This document shows, piece by piece, positions 18,180-26,931 of a DNA stretch of 64,000 nt (positions within the stretch are counted from its first letter, which is position 1; every line of letters starts with the position of its first letter). This DNA is from Synechococcus sp. 8F6. GTDB lineage: Bacteria > Cyanobacteriota > Cyanobacteriia > PCC-6307 > Cyanobiaceae. The DNA is taken from assembly GCF_002252665.1 (NCBI RefSeq), contig NZ_NQKZ01000010.1, forward strand, positions 44,204 to 108,203. Reading direction: 5' to 3'. The notes under the pieces were generated by a model. The model was given only the letters and a program-made list of their open reading frames with translations, was not told where the DNA came from and did no database searches. The translations under genes and the position numbers were made by a program.

Positions 18180-18577
18180 TCCTGCTGGACACCCACGTGC
18201 TGCTGTGGCTGGACCGTGATGACGCCCAGCTCGGTAGCCAAGCCAGACAGGCCATCCGCGAAGCCTGGGAGCACGGTCAAGTGGCCGTCAGTGCCATCAG
18301 CTTCTGGGAGGCCGCCATGCTGGAACGCCGAGGGCGCATCCAGCTCGGCCTGCCGCCCGCGCGCTGGCGCGCCGATTGGCTGGAAGCCGGCCTGCTCGAA
18401 CTGCCCCTCGAGGGCGGCGTCGCCCTGCAAGCCGTGGAGCTGGACGCCTTCCATGCCGATCCTGCGGACCGCTTCATTGCGGCCACGGCGATCTGGCACC
18501 GCGCCACCCTGCTCACAGCGGATCAAGCCATTCTCAACTGGGCAGGCTCCCTGGAGCGATTGGACGGGCGCCACTGA
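18176..18577 (+). CDS. PIN-domain (VapC-like) toxin
   Basis: The 133-residue product is a PIN-domain ribonuclease: the N-terminal LLDTHVLLWLD gives the first Asp, AISFWEAAML the Glu, and HADPADRFIAATA the later acidic residues; TADQAILNW ends the core. In this TA class a PIN toxin cleaves RNA unless bound by its partner. The GTG start at 18176 overlaps the antitoxin stop (GTGA). The gene ends within a 12-base tandem duplication that copies its stop codon. Confidence 0.9.
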   Translation: MILLDTHVLLWLDRDDAQLGSQARQAIREAWEHGQVAVSAISFWEAAMLERRGRIQLGLPPARWRADWLEAGLLELPLEGGVALQAVELDAFHADPADRFIAATAIWHRATLLTADQAILNWAGSLERLDGRH

Positions 18578-18590
18578 TGGCGCCACTGAT
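18567..18590. repeat. 12-base tandem duplication over a stop codon
   Basis: GGCGCCACTGAT occurs twice in direct succession; the first copy contains the stop codon of the PIN toxin gene. It looks like replication slippage. It does not change the protein. Confidence 0.9.
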
Positions 18591-18625
18591 ACGGTCAGAC
18601 CATCAGCAACCCTGCGCACCCCGCC

Positions 18626-19781
18626 GTGACCGCCGCCAGCACCCCCGCTGCCGCCCTGCTCGACCTCACCGACTTCAAACGCGACCTCTCCGAGCTCACC
18701 GACCGCCTGGGCAACGCCCAGGACTGTCTTTGACGTACCGGCACTGAAAGCACGGCAGCAGCACCTCGAGCAACTGGCCTCCCAACCCGACTTCTGGGAC
18801 GACCAGAAGCAGGCCCAAGCCAAGATGCGCCAGCTCGATGAGGTGAAGGCCCAACTCGAACAGCTGGGCCAGTGGCAGGCGGCGGTCGCCGACGGCGAAG
18901 CCACCCTGGAGCTCTACGGCCTGGAGCCCGACGACGACCTGCTGGCCGAATCCAACACCGCTCTGCAGAAGCTGCGCGCCGACCTCGATCGTTGGGAACT
19001 GGAGCGCCTGCTCTCCGGCCCCTACGACAAGGAGGGCGCCGTGATCAGCATCAACGCCGGCGCCGGCGGCACCGACGCTCAGGACTGGGCCCTGATGTTG
19101 ATGCGGATGTACACCCGCTGGGCGGAAGACCACGGCATGAAGCTGACCGTGGACGAACTCAGCGAGGGGGAAGAAGCGGGCATCAAAAGCTGCACGATCG
19201 AGATCGAGGGCCGCTACGCCTACGGCTACCTACGCAACGAGAAGGGCACGCACCGGCTGGTGCGCATCAGCCCCTTCAACGCCAACGACAAGCGCCAGAC
19301 CAGCTTCGCGGGTGTGGAGGTGATGCCCAACATCGAGGCGGAGGTGAAGCTCGACATCCCCGACAAGGACCTGGAAATCACCACCTCGCGCTCGGGTGGA
19401 GCCGGCGGCCAGAACGTCAACAAGGTGGAAACGGCCGTGCGCATCCTGCACATCCCCACCGGCCTGGCCGTGCGCTGCACCCAGGAGCGCTCCCAGCTGC
19501 AAAACAAAGAGAAGGCGATGGCCCTGCTGATGGCCAAACTGCTGGTGATTGCCCAGGAGCAGCGGGCCGCCGAGATCGCCGACATCCGCGGCGACATCGT
19601 GGAAGCGGCCTGGGGCAACCAGATCCGCAACTACGTGTTTCACCCGTACCAGATGGTGAAAGATCTGCGCACCCAGCACGAAACCACCGATGTGCAGGGC
19701 GTGATGGACGGCGACATTGATCCCTTCATCCAGAGCCTGCTGCATGCTGGCGTCGAGGTGGGAGCAAGCGGCGATGACTGA
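18626..19781 (+). CDS. prfB: Peptide chain release factor 2, read through a programmed +1 frameshift
   Basis: RF2 terminates translation at UAA and UGA. Reading from GTG 18626 gives 35 codons ending CTT-TGA (18728-18733) followed by C; the rest of RF2 is in the +1 frame from 18732 (GAC GTA CCG...) to 19781, for about 384 residues in total. CTT-TGA-C is the canonical RF2 autoregulatory slip site, and a weak AGGA lies just upstream. The body carries the SPF codon-recognition tripeptide ([11 protein letters not shown]) and the GGQ catalytic motif ([11 protein letters not shown]). Low RF2 favours the frameshift, so levels self-adjust. The 3' end overlaps the following small gene. Confidence 0.95.
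18728..18734 (+). promoter_or_regulatory. prfB: Programmed +1 ribosomal frameshift site
   Basis: The heptamer CTTTGAC contains the slippery CTT codon and an in-frame TGA that RF2 itself would recognise. Reading must slip forward one base here to join the two parts of RF2. The upstream AGGA at about 18720-18723 may act as a weak internal Shine-Dalgarno. Confidence 0.9.
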
Positions 19782-19965
19782 CGACCCAGGCCCTCCGGCT
19801 CCCCAGGCTCCCGACGAGAACCCCAGCTTCGTCAAACTGGCCATGCGCAACATGGTGCGCAAGGGCCGCCAAAGCTTGTTTCACTTCGGCCTCACCGCCC
19901 TCGGCCTCACCGGCTTCCTCGTGCTGATCGCCTGGCTGGGCCGGCCGCAGCTGCCTGGGGGCTGA
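19774..19965 (+). CDS. DUF3285 small membrane protein
   Basis: The 63-residue protein has a Pro-rich, acidic start, the block [29 protein letters not shown] and one hydrophobic helix. This matches the short DUF3285 proteins found in cyanobacteria, of unknown function. The ATG at 19774 overlaps the prfB stop by 8 bases, and ybeY starts one base after its own stop, so the genes are cotranscribed. Confidence 0.85.
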   Translation: MTDDPGPPAPQAPDENPSFVKLAMRNMVRKGRQSLFHFGLTALGLTGFLVLIAWLGRPQLPGG

Positions 19966-19966
19966 G

Positions 19967-20503
19967 ATGGCCGCCCACCCCGACCTCGACCTGGCCTTCT
20001 CGGCCGATCCAGACCTAGCCGCGGAGCTGCTGGCGGCCGCCAACCCCTGGGCCGATCCGCTCACCGGTGCGGAGGCCTGGCACGCCCGTTTGGAGGACTG
20101 GCTGGTCCAGCTGACCGCCGAGCTGCCCAGCCACCTGCAAGCCCCCGCTTACAGCCTGGGGCTGAGCCTGGTGGGCGACGCCGAAATCGCCGCCCTCAAC
20201 ACCGACTGGCGCAACAAGGACGGCCCCACCGACGTGCTGGCCTTCGCCGCCCAGGACGACAACCTCGATGGCGCCCCACCCATGCCGATGCTGGGCGAAC
20301 TGGAGCTGGGCGACATCGTGATCTCGGTGGACACCGCCGCACGCCAGGCGGCTGAACACGGCCACAACCTGGAGCAGGAACTGCTGTTTCTGGCCAGCCA
20401 CGGCCTGCTGCACCTGCTGGGCTGGGACCATCCCGACGACGCCAGCCTGGCGGCCATGCTGGCGCGCCAGGACCAGCTCGTTAACGTGCCAGCGGAGCCA
20501 TGA
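19967..20503 (+). CDS. ybeY: Endoribonuclease YbeY
   Basis: YbeY is a zinc endoribonuclease for 16S rRNA 3' maturation and ribosome quality control. The diagnostic H3xH5xH motif is H145, H149 and H155 in [15 protein letters not shown]. Upstream blocks [28 protein letters not shown] and LGDIVIS are also typical. The N-terminal 50 residues are an extension not needed for the fold. It overlaps dgkA by 4 bases (ATGA). Confidence 0.95.
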   Translation: MAAHPDLDLAFSADPDLAAELLAAANPWADPLTGAEAWHARLEDWLVQLTAELPSHLQAPAYSLGLSLVGDAEIAALNTDWRNKDGPTDVLAFAAQDDNLDGAPPMPMLGELELGDIVISVDTAARQAAEHGHNLEQELLFLASHGLLHLLGWDHPDDASLAAMLARQDQLVNVPAEP

Positions 20504-20964
20504 CCAGCCTGCGTCCCCTGCCACCCCCAGAGCCCCTGCCGCAGCAGGTCCGGCCGCAGACCCGGGGCCGCCGCCTGCGGGCAAGAGCCTGGACGGTGGC
20601 GGGAGACCTGCCCGCCAGTTTTCGTTACGCCGCCCAGGGGCTGGCCTACGGCTTCGCCAGCCAGCGCAACTTCCGCATCCACGTCATCACCGGCGCCGTG
20701 GTGTTCGGCCTGGGGCTGTGGCTGCAACTGCCCACGGCCCAGCTGGCCGTGCTGGTGCTCACGGTGACCGCGGTGCTGGTGCTGGAGCTGCTCAACACCG
20801 CCACGGAAGCAGTGGTCGACCTGGCCATCGGCCGCCAGTTCCACCCCCTGGCCAGGATCGCCAAGGACTGCGCGGCGGCAGCGGTGCTGGTGGCGGCCCT
20901 GTCGTCGCTGTTGATCGCCCTGTTGCTGCTCGTGCCACCCCTGCTCACCCGGCTGGGCCTTTGA
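20500..20964 (+). CDS. dgkA: Diacylglycerol kinase (prokaryotic type)
   Basis: DgkA-type kinases phosphorylate diacylglycerol or undecaprenol in the membrane. The 154-residue protein has a soluble N-terminus, [21 protein letters not shown], three membrane helices, and the active-site block [15 protein letters not shown] followed by [13 protein letters not shown]. Order prfB-DUF3285-ybeY-dgkA-pabA is a compact unit here with overlapping or near-overlapping ends. Confidence 0.93.
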   Translation: MTSLRPLPPPEPLPQQVRPQTRGRRLRARAWTVAGDLPASFRYAAQGLAYGFASQRNFRIHVITGAVVFGLGLWLQLPTAQLAVLVLTVTAVLVLELLNTATEAVVDLAIGRQFHPLARIAKDCAAAAVLVAALSSLLIALLLLVPPLLTRLGL

Positions 20965-20987
20965 ATGGGGGCAGGCCAGGCGCGGCG

Positions 20988-21605
20988 ATGCTTCTCGTTC
21001 TCGACAACTACGACAGCTTCACCTTCAACCTGGTGCAGTATCTGGGCGAGCTGGCGGCGGAGCATCCGATCGCCGCCAACCTGCGGGTGGAGCGCAACGA
21101 CGCCCTCACGCTGGAGCAGATCCGCGGGCTAGCGCCCGCCGCGATCCTGATCTCACCCGGCCCCGGCGACCCCGACCAGTCGGGGGTATGCCTGGAGGTG
21201 CTGCGGGAGCTCAGCCCCACCATCCCCACCCTGGGGGTTTGCCTGGGCCACCAAGCGCTGGCCCAGGTGTATGGCGGCAAGGTGGTGCGGGCCAAGGAGC
21301 TGATGCACGGCAAAACCTCCCCGGTGCAGCACAGCGGCCAGGGTGTGTTTGAGGGCCTGGCCAACCCACTCACCGCCACCCGCTACCACAGCCTGATCGC
21401 CGAGCGCGACAGCCTCCCCGCCTGCCTGGAGATCACCGCCTGGCTCAACGACGGCACGATCATGGGTCTGCGCCACCGCGACTATCCACACCTGCAGGGG
21501 GTGCAGTTCCACCCCGAGAGCGTGCTCACCCAGCAGGGTCACCAGCTGCTGGCCAACTTTCTGCGCCAGGCCAGCCAGCCAGCCTCGCCAGATCAGTTGG
21601 GTTAG
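20988..21605 (+). CDS. Glutamine amidotransferase, aminodeoxychorismate/anthranilate synthase component II
   Basis: This subunit makes ammonia from glutamine for folate (PabA) or tryptophan (TrpG) synthesis. The triad is C85 (GVCLGHQAL), H175 and E177 (QFHPESVLT). The N-terminus [21 protein letters not shown] and the 205-residue length fit. The two uses cannot be separated from sequence alone; many cyanobacteria use one enzyme for both. The ATG at 20988 is chosen over a long open frame upstream that lies inside dgkA. Confidence 0.93.
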   Translation: MLLVLDNYDSFTFNLVQYLGELAAEHPIAANLRVERNDALTLEQIRGLAPAAILISPGPGDPDQSGVCLEVLRELSPTIPTLGVCLGHQALAQVYGGKVVRAKELMHGKTSPVQHSGQGVFEGLANPLTATRYHSLIAERDSLPACLEITAWLNDGTIMGLRHRDYPHLQGVQFHPESVLTQQGHQLLANFLRQASQPASPDQLG

Positions 21606-21629
21606 CGTCACGGCGACTGCCGCCCCGCC

Positions 21630-22340
21630 ATGCGTCTGCTGCCCATCCTGGCCCTGAGCTCCACGCTGCTGGCCGCCGGCCCGGCCCTGGCCGGCAGTGG
21701 CGTCACGATCACCAGCTACGGCCACAGCGCCCTGCTGATCAGCGGCGGTGGCACCAGTGTGCTGGTCAACCCGTTCAAGGCCGTGGCCTGCGCCGCCGGC
21801 CTGGCGGAGCCGCGGGTGAGCGCCACCTTGGTGCTGGCCAGCAGCCGCCTGCTGGATGAGGGTGCACCGGTGGCCCGCGGCAAGATGCTGGTGGATCCCG
21901 GCTCCTACAAGGTGGGTGGGCTGTCGATCGAAGGCATCTCCGGCCCCCACGACCGCGTTGGGGGCCGCCGCTTCGGCCAATCCACCCTGTGGCGCTGGAA
22001 GCAGGGCGGCCTCGACATCGCCCACCTGGGCGGCACCGCGGCTCGGCTCAGCCCCTCCGACAAGGTGATGCTGGGGCGCCCCGACGTGCTGATCATCGGC
22101 GTGGGCGGCGGCGCCAAGGTGTACACCGGCGCCGAAGCGGCCGAAGTGGTGCGCGAGCTCCAGCCCCGCCGGGTGATCCCGGTGCAATACGTCAGCGGCA
22201 AAACCCCCACAGACTGCGACCAAACCTCGGTGCAGCCGTTCCTCGACGCCATGGCCGGCACCCCGGTGCAGCGCCGCGGCAACCGCATCAGCCTGCCCGG
22301 CAAGCTCGACGGCGGGCCGGTGATCGAGGTGATGCGCTAA
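21630..22340 (+). CDS. Exported metallo-beta-lactamase-like protein lacking the HxHxDH motif
   Basis: A signal peptide (MRLLPILALSSTLLAAGPALA) is followed by a UlaG-like fold: ITSYGHSALLISGGGTSVLVNPF, then DIAHLGGTAARLS and DVLIIGVGG. Normal members carry HxHxDH after the third strand, but here that place reads VLASSRLLDEGAPVAR, with no His. The later region around AHLGG and the C-terminal PVQY segment is kept. It may be a structural or binding relative rather than a hydrolase. Its last four bases overlap convergent hisC. Confidence 0.75.
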   Translation: MRLLPILALSSTLLAAGPALAGSGVTITSYGHSALLISGGGTSVLVNPFKAVACAAGLAEPRVSATLVLASSRLLDEGAPVARGKMLVDPGSYKVGGLSIEGISGPHDRVGGRRFGQSTLWRWKQGGLDIAHLGGTAARLSPSDKVMLGRPDVLIIGVGGGAKVYTGAEAAEVVRELQPRRVIPVQYVSGKTPTDCDQTSVQPFLDAMAGTPVQRRGNRISLPGKLDGGPVIEVMR

Positions 22341-23470
22341 TCAGCTGCGCCCAACGCTTCGATGTCGGCATAAGCCGCCCAGAACCGCCCCATCTGCTCG
22401 GTGGTACCGAGGCTCACCCGCAACGAACCATCGATCAACGGCTTGCCCGCCATCGAGCGCACCAGGATGCCGGCCTCCCGCAGACGCCGCTCCACGTCCT
22501 CAGCCGGGCTCTCGGGCCAGATCAGGAGGTAGTTGCCCCCGGCGGCGTGGTGCCGCACCCCAGCCTGCTGCAACTGCTGCACCAGCCAGGTGCGGGCCCG
22601 CAACACCTCGGCAACGAAGGCATCGGTGTAGGGCTGGTCAGCCAGGGCCGCATGGGCCGCCGTCACCGCAAAGCTGTTGATGTCGTAGGGCCCCGTGACG
22701 CGCCCGATGCGATCAATCACCGGCGCTGCCCCGATCGCAAAGCCGATCCGCAGGCCCGCCAGGCCCGCCGTCTTGGCCAGGGAGCGCAGCACCACCAGAT
22801 TGGGCGTGGTGTCGAAGTTCGCCGAGGGCAGCACGCTGTCGCCCGTGAAGGCCTCATACAGCTCATCCACCACCACAAGGGTGCCTGGCGCCGCAGCCGC
22901 CAGCTCGAGGATTCGCTCAGGGGCCAGTCGGGTGCCGGTGGGGTTGTTGGGATTGCAGATCAGCAGGATGCGGGGCCGGTGCGCCAGCGCGGCACCCAGC
23001 TCCTCCAGCGGGAAGGCGAAATCCGGCAACCGGTAGGGGATCGCCTCAATCGCCATGCCCTGCATCTGGGCGCAGGGGGTGTAGTAGCCGAAGGTGGGGC
23101 TGGTGGTGAGCAGCGTTTGGCCGCGGTCGCCATAGGCGTGGAAGATGGCGTGGATCGCCGCATCCACACCGTTGAACAAGCCGATCTGGTCGCGGCTAAG
23201 CGGCAGCCCCTGGCCAGTTGCCGCAAGATTGGCGATCACCGCCTCCCGCAGGCCGTCGTACTCGGGATAGATGGCGTAGTGATCGGCGGGAATCGCCCGG
23301 ATCGCCTCCACCACTCGGGGGCTTGGGCCCACGGTGTTCTCGTTGAAGTCGAGCCGCAGCAACCCCCGCCGCCCCTCCAGCGGCGCGCTGTAGGCCTTGA
23401 GGCTTTCCACCTCGGGGCGGGGCTGGGGGATCGGTCGTTCCTGCCGATCCGGCCTCTGCTGCGACTCCAT
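22337..23470 (-). CDS. hisC: Histidinol-phosphate aminotransferase-like enzyme
   Basis: The 377-residue PLP enzyme has the class I/II pattern of HisC: LRLDFNENTVGPSP, YPEYDGLREA, ICNPNNPTGT, VVVDELYEAF and the PLP lysine in RSLAKTAGLAGLRIGFAIG, ending with an R-V-SLGT segment. HisC transfers an amino group to imidazole acetol phosphate in histidine synthesis. A broader aromatic-aminotransferase role is possible. The ATG at 23470 shares a base with the argS stop; a GTG three bases upstream would give a 4-base overlap. Cotranscribed with argS. Confidence 0.85.
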   Translation of the reverse strand: MESQQRPDRQERPIPQPRPEVESLKAYSAPLEGRRGLLRLDFNENTVGPSPRVVEAIRAIPADHYAIYPEYDGLREAVIANLAATGQGLPLSRDQIGLFNGVDAAIHAIFHAYGDRGQTLLTTSPTFGYYTPCAQMQGMAIEAIPYRLPDFAFPLEELGAALAHRPRILLICNPNNPTGTRLAPERILELAAAAPGTLVVVDELYEAFTGDSVLPSANFDTTPNLVVLRSLAKTAGLAGLRIGFAIGAAPVIDRIGRVTGPYDINSFAVTAAHAALADQPYTDAFVAEVLRARTWLVQQLQQAGVRHHAAGGNYLLIWPESPAEDVERRLREAGILVRSMAGKPLIDGSLRVSLGTTEQMGRFWAAYADIEALGAAD

Positions 23471-25278
23471 CACATCCGCTCCAAGGTGGGAATGCCCAAC
23501 AGCCCTAAACCCAGTTTGAGGGTGTCGGTGGTGAGGCGGCAGAGGGCCAGGCGGGAGCAGCGGGCGGGTTCGTCAGCCTTGAGCACCGGCACCTGGTCGT
23601 AGAAGCGATTGAACACCTGGCTGAGCTCAAACAGATAGGTGCAGAGCCGATTGGGCAGCAACTCCTCCTCCACCTCGGCGATCACCGCATCGAACTTGAG
23701 CAGCTCACGCACCAGGGCCCACTCCTGGGGTTCCGTGAAGGTGAGCGGGGCGGTAGCGGCACCAGGGCCACCAGCCTCGAGATCACCGCCCTTGCGGGCG
23801 ATGCCCGCGATGCGCACGACGGCGTAGAGCAGATAGGGCGCCGTGTTGCCCTGCAGGGCCAGCATCCGATCAAAGCTGAACTGGTAGTTGGTGATCCGGT
23901 TCTGGCTGAGGTCGGCGTACTTCACCGCCGCCACGCCCACGGTGGTGGCCGCGTGCTGGATGAAGGCCTCGTCTTCGGTGCGCTCCTCCTCCGCCAAACG
24001 GCGACGCAGGTCGGCGTCGGCCCGCTCCACCGCTTCATCGAGCAGATCCCGCAGGCGCACGGTGTCGCCGGCGCGGGTTTTCAGCTTCTTGCCGTCTTCC
24101 CCCTGCACCAGGCCGAAGGGCACATGCTCGACACTGCCGTGGGAGGGAATCCAACCGGCACGGCGGGCTACCTGGAACACGCCGGCGAAGTGGTTGGCCT
24201 GGCCGGCATCGGTGACGTAAATGACGCGGCAGGCACCATCGCCATCGGGAGCCGCACCGAAGCGATAGCGAATCGCCGCCAGATCGGTGGTGGCGTAATT
24301 GAAGCCGCCATCGCTCTTCTGCACGATCACCGGCAGGGGCGTGCCGTCCTTGCCGCTCATGCCCTCCAGAAACACACAGCGGGCGCCGTCGTCAGTCACC
24401 AACAATCCAGAGGCCTCAAGGTCTGCAATCACAGCCTCCAAGTAGGGGTTGTAGAAGGATTCACCGCGCTCGCACAAGGAAATGTCGAGCCGGTCGTAGA
24501 TCTTCTGGAACTCACGGCGGCTCTGGTCGCAGAGCAATCCCCAGGCCTTGAGCGACACCGGATCGCCGCCCTGCAGCTTCACCACCTCCTCCCGGGAGGT
24601 GGTCTGGAAGGCCTCGTCGTCGTCGAAGCGGGCCTTGGCCTGGCGGTAGAAGGCCACCAGATCGCCCAGATCCACCGCATCGGCGGTCGTGAGGGCCTCG
24701 GGCGCCACCTGCTTGAGGTGGGTGATCAACATCCCAAACTGGGTGCCCCAGTCGCCCACGTGGTTGAGCCGCAGCACCGGGTGGCCGCGAAACTCCAGCA
24801 CCCGGGCCAGGGCGTCGCCAATGATCGTGGAGCGCAGATGCCCCACATGCATCTCCTTGGCGATGTTGGGGCTGGAGAAGTCGACGATCACCGGGGGCGT
24901 GCCATCGGTGTGGGGCACCCCCAGCCGCGAATCGCCCAGGCGGGCCTGCACCTCAGCCGCCAGCCGCTCGGGCCGCAGGGTGAGGTTGATGAAGCCGGGG
25001 CCGGCGATCACCGGCTCCAGGCAGAGCTCAGTGAAGGCGGGGTCGGCCGCCAGCTGCACCACGATCGCCTGGGCGATCTGGCGGGGCGGCTGGCCCAGGG
25101 GCTTGGCCAGGGGCAGGGCGCCATTGGCCTGGAAATCGCCGAATTCGGGCTTGCTGGCCGGCGCCAGCTGGGGATCGAGGGGCTGGCCAGCCTCACGGGC
25201 CCGTTGCGCCGCCTCGGGGAAGGCCCGCTCCATGGCCGCCAGCAACTGGCCATTCAGGGCTTGGGCGATGCGAAGCAT
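23470..25278 (-). CDS. argS: Arginyl-tRNA synthetase
   Basis: ArgS charges tRNA-Arg. The 602-residue protein has the N-terminal Add-1 domain ([15 protein letters not shown]), [21 protein letters not shown] with the HIGH variant H144-V-G-H147, the [11 protein letters not shown] block, and the C-terminal anticodon-binding domain ([19 protein letters not shown]). The length is usual. The start lies 31 bases after the end of grrM on the same strand, so it may be read on the same transcript as the RiPP genes. Confidence 0.96.
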   Translation of the reverse strand: MLRIAQALNGQLLAAMERAFPEAAQRAREAGQPLDPQLAPASKPEFGDFQANGALPLAKPLGQPPRQIAQAIVVQLAADPAFTELCLEPVIAGPGFINLTLRPERLAAEVQARLGDSRLGVPHTDGTPPVIVDFSSPNIAKEMHVGHLRSTIIGDALARVLEFRGHPVLRLNHVGDWGTQFGMLITHLKQVAPEALTTADAVDLGDLVAFYRQAKARFDDDEAFQTTSREEVVKLQGGDPVSLKAWGLLCDQSRREFQKIYDRLDISLCERGESFYNPYLEAVIADLEASGLLVTDDGARCVFLEGMSGKDGTPLPVIVQKSDGGFNYATTDLAAIRYRFGAAPDGDGACRVIYVTDAGQANHFAGVFQVARRAGWIPSHGSVEHVPFGLVQGEDGKKLKTRAGDTVRLRDLLDEAVERADADLRRRLAEEERTEDEAFIQHAATTVGVAAVKYADLSQNRITNYQFSFDRMLALQGNTAPYLLYAVVRIAGIARKGGDLEAGGPGAATAPLTFTEPQEWALVRELLKFDAVIAEVEEELLPNRLCTYLFELSQVFNRFYDQVPVLKADEPARCSRLALCRLTTDTLKLGLGLLGIPTLERM

Positions 25279-25309
25279 GGGGGCCGGGCCGGGGCTGATT
25301 CGTCTTCGA

Positions 25310-26512
25310 TCATCCCGCGCAGGCCGTCAGGCCCAACTCCTGCTCCAGGCCTTCGAGCACCACATCGGCCACCAACTGGATGCGGTAGCGGCAGTGCTGG
25401 GTCTGGGTGCAATCGAAGCGGCCGTGCTCCCAATACTTGTTGCTGCCGGTGCCGCCGCCACACAGCCCGAAGTGCTCGCAGCTGCCACGGCACAGCTCCA
25501 CCCCCGCACGAATCTCAGCGGCCACCTGACGAAACTTGTCGGTGGCAGCCAGAGCTTCAAGGCTGTCGACGAGCACGTTGCCGAAGGAGAAGTCGCCGTA
25601 CTCGGCCGTCTTCACCGACAGCAATTCGGGATCGAAGGTGGACACCTGGCCGACGGCATCGACATTGACGATCACAAACGGCGTGTTCATGTCGGTTTGC
25701 ACCATGCGCGCCTGACTGCAGGCCAGGCTGGCGATGCCATCAAATTCGCGGATGCACAGGCGGCCGGGCTGCTCGCGGCTGCGCTGCCACAGCCGCGCCA
25801 TGAAGGCGCGGTAGCGCTGCTCCAGGGCCACCTGAGCGGCACCGGCGGCATCGAGGCTCGAGTGGCTATTCGCCCCCTCCGTCTCCTCCATGTTGAAACC
25901 CACCTCAGCGATGCCGTGCTGGAGGAAAAAATCGGCGATGGCGTCGGCATGGTCGAGGGCATCAGCCGTGAGCACGCAGATCACCTGAAAGGGAATCTGC
26001 CGCCGGGCCAACCAGTCGATGCCACGCATCACCGCCGCGTGGGTGGGCAGGCCGGTGCGGGTGACCCGGTGGGCGTCGTGCAGGAAAGCCGGGCCATCCA
26101 TGCTCACGCCCACATGGATGCCGTTGCGCTCGAAGCAGTCGCACCAGGCCGCATCGATGACGGTGGCGTTGGTCTGCAGCGACTGCACGATCGTGCCGGG
26201 AGGCAGACCGCGCCGCGCCAGGAGCTGACCGATCCGATCGGTGGCCTCGTCGTAGAAGGCGATCGGCGCCATCAGCGGCTCACCGGCGTGCCAGAGCAGG
26301 GTGAAACCACCGTCGAAATAGGGGCTGTCCAGCACCCGCTCCACAGCGGCCTCTAACACCGCCATCGACAGGCGGCTGCGGTCTCCCCGGTCGGGGAGAT
26401 AGCAGTAGTCGCAATCGAGGTTGCAAAAGGGGGTGGGCTGCACCACCAACAAGCGCACCGGCCCCCATCCCTGGCCAGGCGCCGCGTCCAGCTCAGCGAC
26501 CGAACCAGGCAT
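25310..26512 (-). CDS. grrM: GRRM-type radical SAM/SPASM peptide maturase (cyclophane-forming)
   Basis: The 400-residue enzyme has the radical SAM cluster C30-x3-C34-x2-C37 (CNLDCDYCY), then LLWHAGEPL and VSMDGP, and a C-terminal SPASM-like Cys-rich part ([14 protein letters not shown], then two more Cys). This matches the maturases of the GRRM system, which link an aromatic side chain to a nearby residue in the glycine-rich precursor. Only the precursor gene next to it supports the substrate. The ATG at 26512 overlaps the grrA stop as TGATG. An open frame continues upstream in another frame through the repeats, but that is not coding. Confidence 0.9.
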   Translation of the reverse strand: MPGSVAELDAAPGQGWGPVRLLVVQPTPFCNLDCDYCYLPDRGDRSRLSMAVLEAAVERVLDSPYFDGGFTLLWHAGEPLMAPIAFYDEATDRIGQLLARRGLPPGTIVQSLQTNATVIDAAWCDCFERNGIHVGVSMDGPAFLHDAHRVTRTGLPTHAAVMRGIDWLARRQIPFQVICVLTADALDHADAIADFFLQHGIAEVGFNMEETEGANSHSSLDAAGAAQVALEQRYRAFMARLWQRSREQPGRLCIREFDGIASLACSQARMVQTDMNTPFVIVNVDAVGQVSTFDPELLSVKTAEYGDFSFGNVLVDSLEALAATDKFRQVAAEIRAGVELCRGSCEHFGLCGGGTGSNKYWEHGRFDCTQTQHCRYRIQLVADVVLEGLEQELGLTACAG

Positions 26513-26910
26513 CAGCGCCAGTAGCGGCCACCGTTGAGGAAGCCGCCATTCCGGAAGCCGCCGTTGCGGAAACCACCGTTGTAGAAGCCGCCATTGCGGA
26601 AGCCACCGTTGTTGAAGCCGCCGTTGTAAAAGCCGCCATTGCGGAAGCCGCCGTTGCCCCAACCCAACCCAGAGCCATTCACAAACACGTAGGAGAGGGC
26701 GTCATCGGGCACGGCTGTTGAGCCCTCAGACACAGCTGTTGAGCCCTCGCGCTCCTGCAGGGCCGCCGAGATTCGGCTCAGCCGTTGCTCGATGCTGCGC
26801 TGGGGTGGGGCTTCCTGCACGCTGGCGAAAGCCAGGGCGGCCGCCCCATCGAGCGGCAGGGAGGCCAGCAGCAGCAGGCCAAACAGGTGGGAGCGGTTGA
26901 AGAAGGCCAT
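26512..26910 (-). CDS. grrA: GRRM precursor peptide with GGFxN repeats
   Basis: The 132-residue peptide starts with a hydrophobic signal-like segment (residues 6-30) and a leader with a helical stretch (SIEQRLSRISAALQERE, 39-55), followed by a short GSTAV repeat. From residue 84 the core is a repeat: W84-G-N86, then F-x-N at 89, 94, 99, 104, 109, 114, 119 and 124, each preceded by Gly-Gly. It ends GGRYWR. In characterised relatives the aromatic residue is joined to the third residue of each Omega-x-x unit, so up to nine cyclophanes may form here; this is inference. It lies 21 bases downstream of grrP and overlaps grrM. Confidence 0.92.
   Translation of the reverse strand: MAFFNRSHLFGLLLLASLPLDGAAALAFASVQEAPPQRSIEQRLSRISAALQEREGSTAVSEGSTAVPDDALSYVFVNGSGLGWGNGGFRNGGFYNGGFNNGGFRNGGFYNGGFRNGGFRNGGFLNGGRYWR
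26527..26661. repeat. 15-base DNA repeats encoding Gly-Gly-Phe-x-Asn units
   Basis: Eight near-identical 15-base units on the minus strand (consensus AAC/AAT-GGC-GGC-TTC-x) plus one variant GWGN unit at the high-coordinate end. Variation is largely limited to the x codon (Arg, Tyr, Asn, Leu). The structure suggests expansion by slippage with selection on the aromatic and Asn positions. Confidence 0.9.
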
Positions 26911-26931
26911 GACAGCAACGGGGGAAGGGGA

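Noticed and set aside
26527..26661. A possible CRISPR-like array
   Set aside because: The 15-base units are contiguous, with no spacers, and encode an in-frame peptide repeat.
26512..26662. An N-terminal extension of grrM through the repeat region
   Set aside because: The Trp/Arg/Gln-rich sequence is the grrA repeat read in another frame; the ATG at 26512 fits the family start and overlaps the grrA stop.
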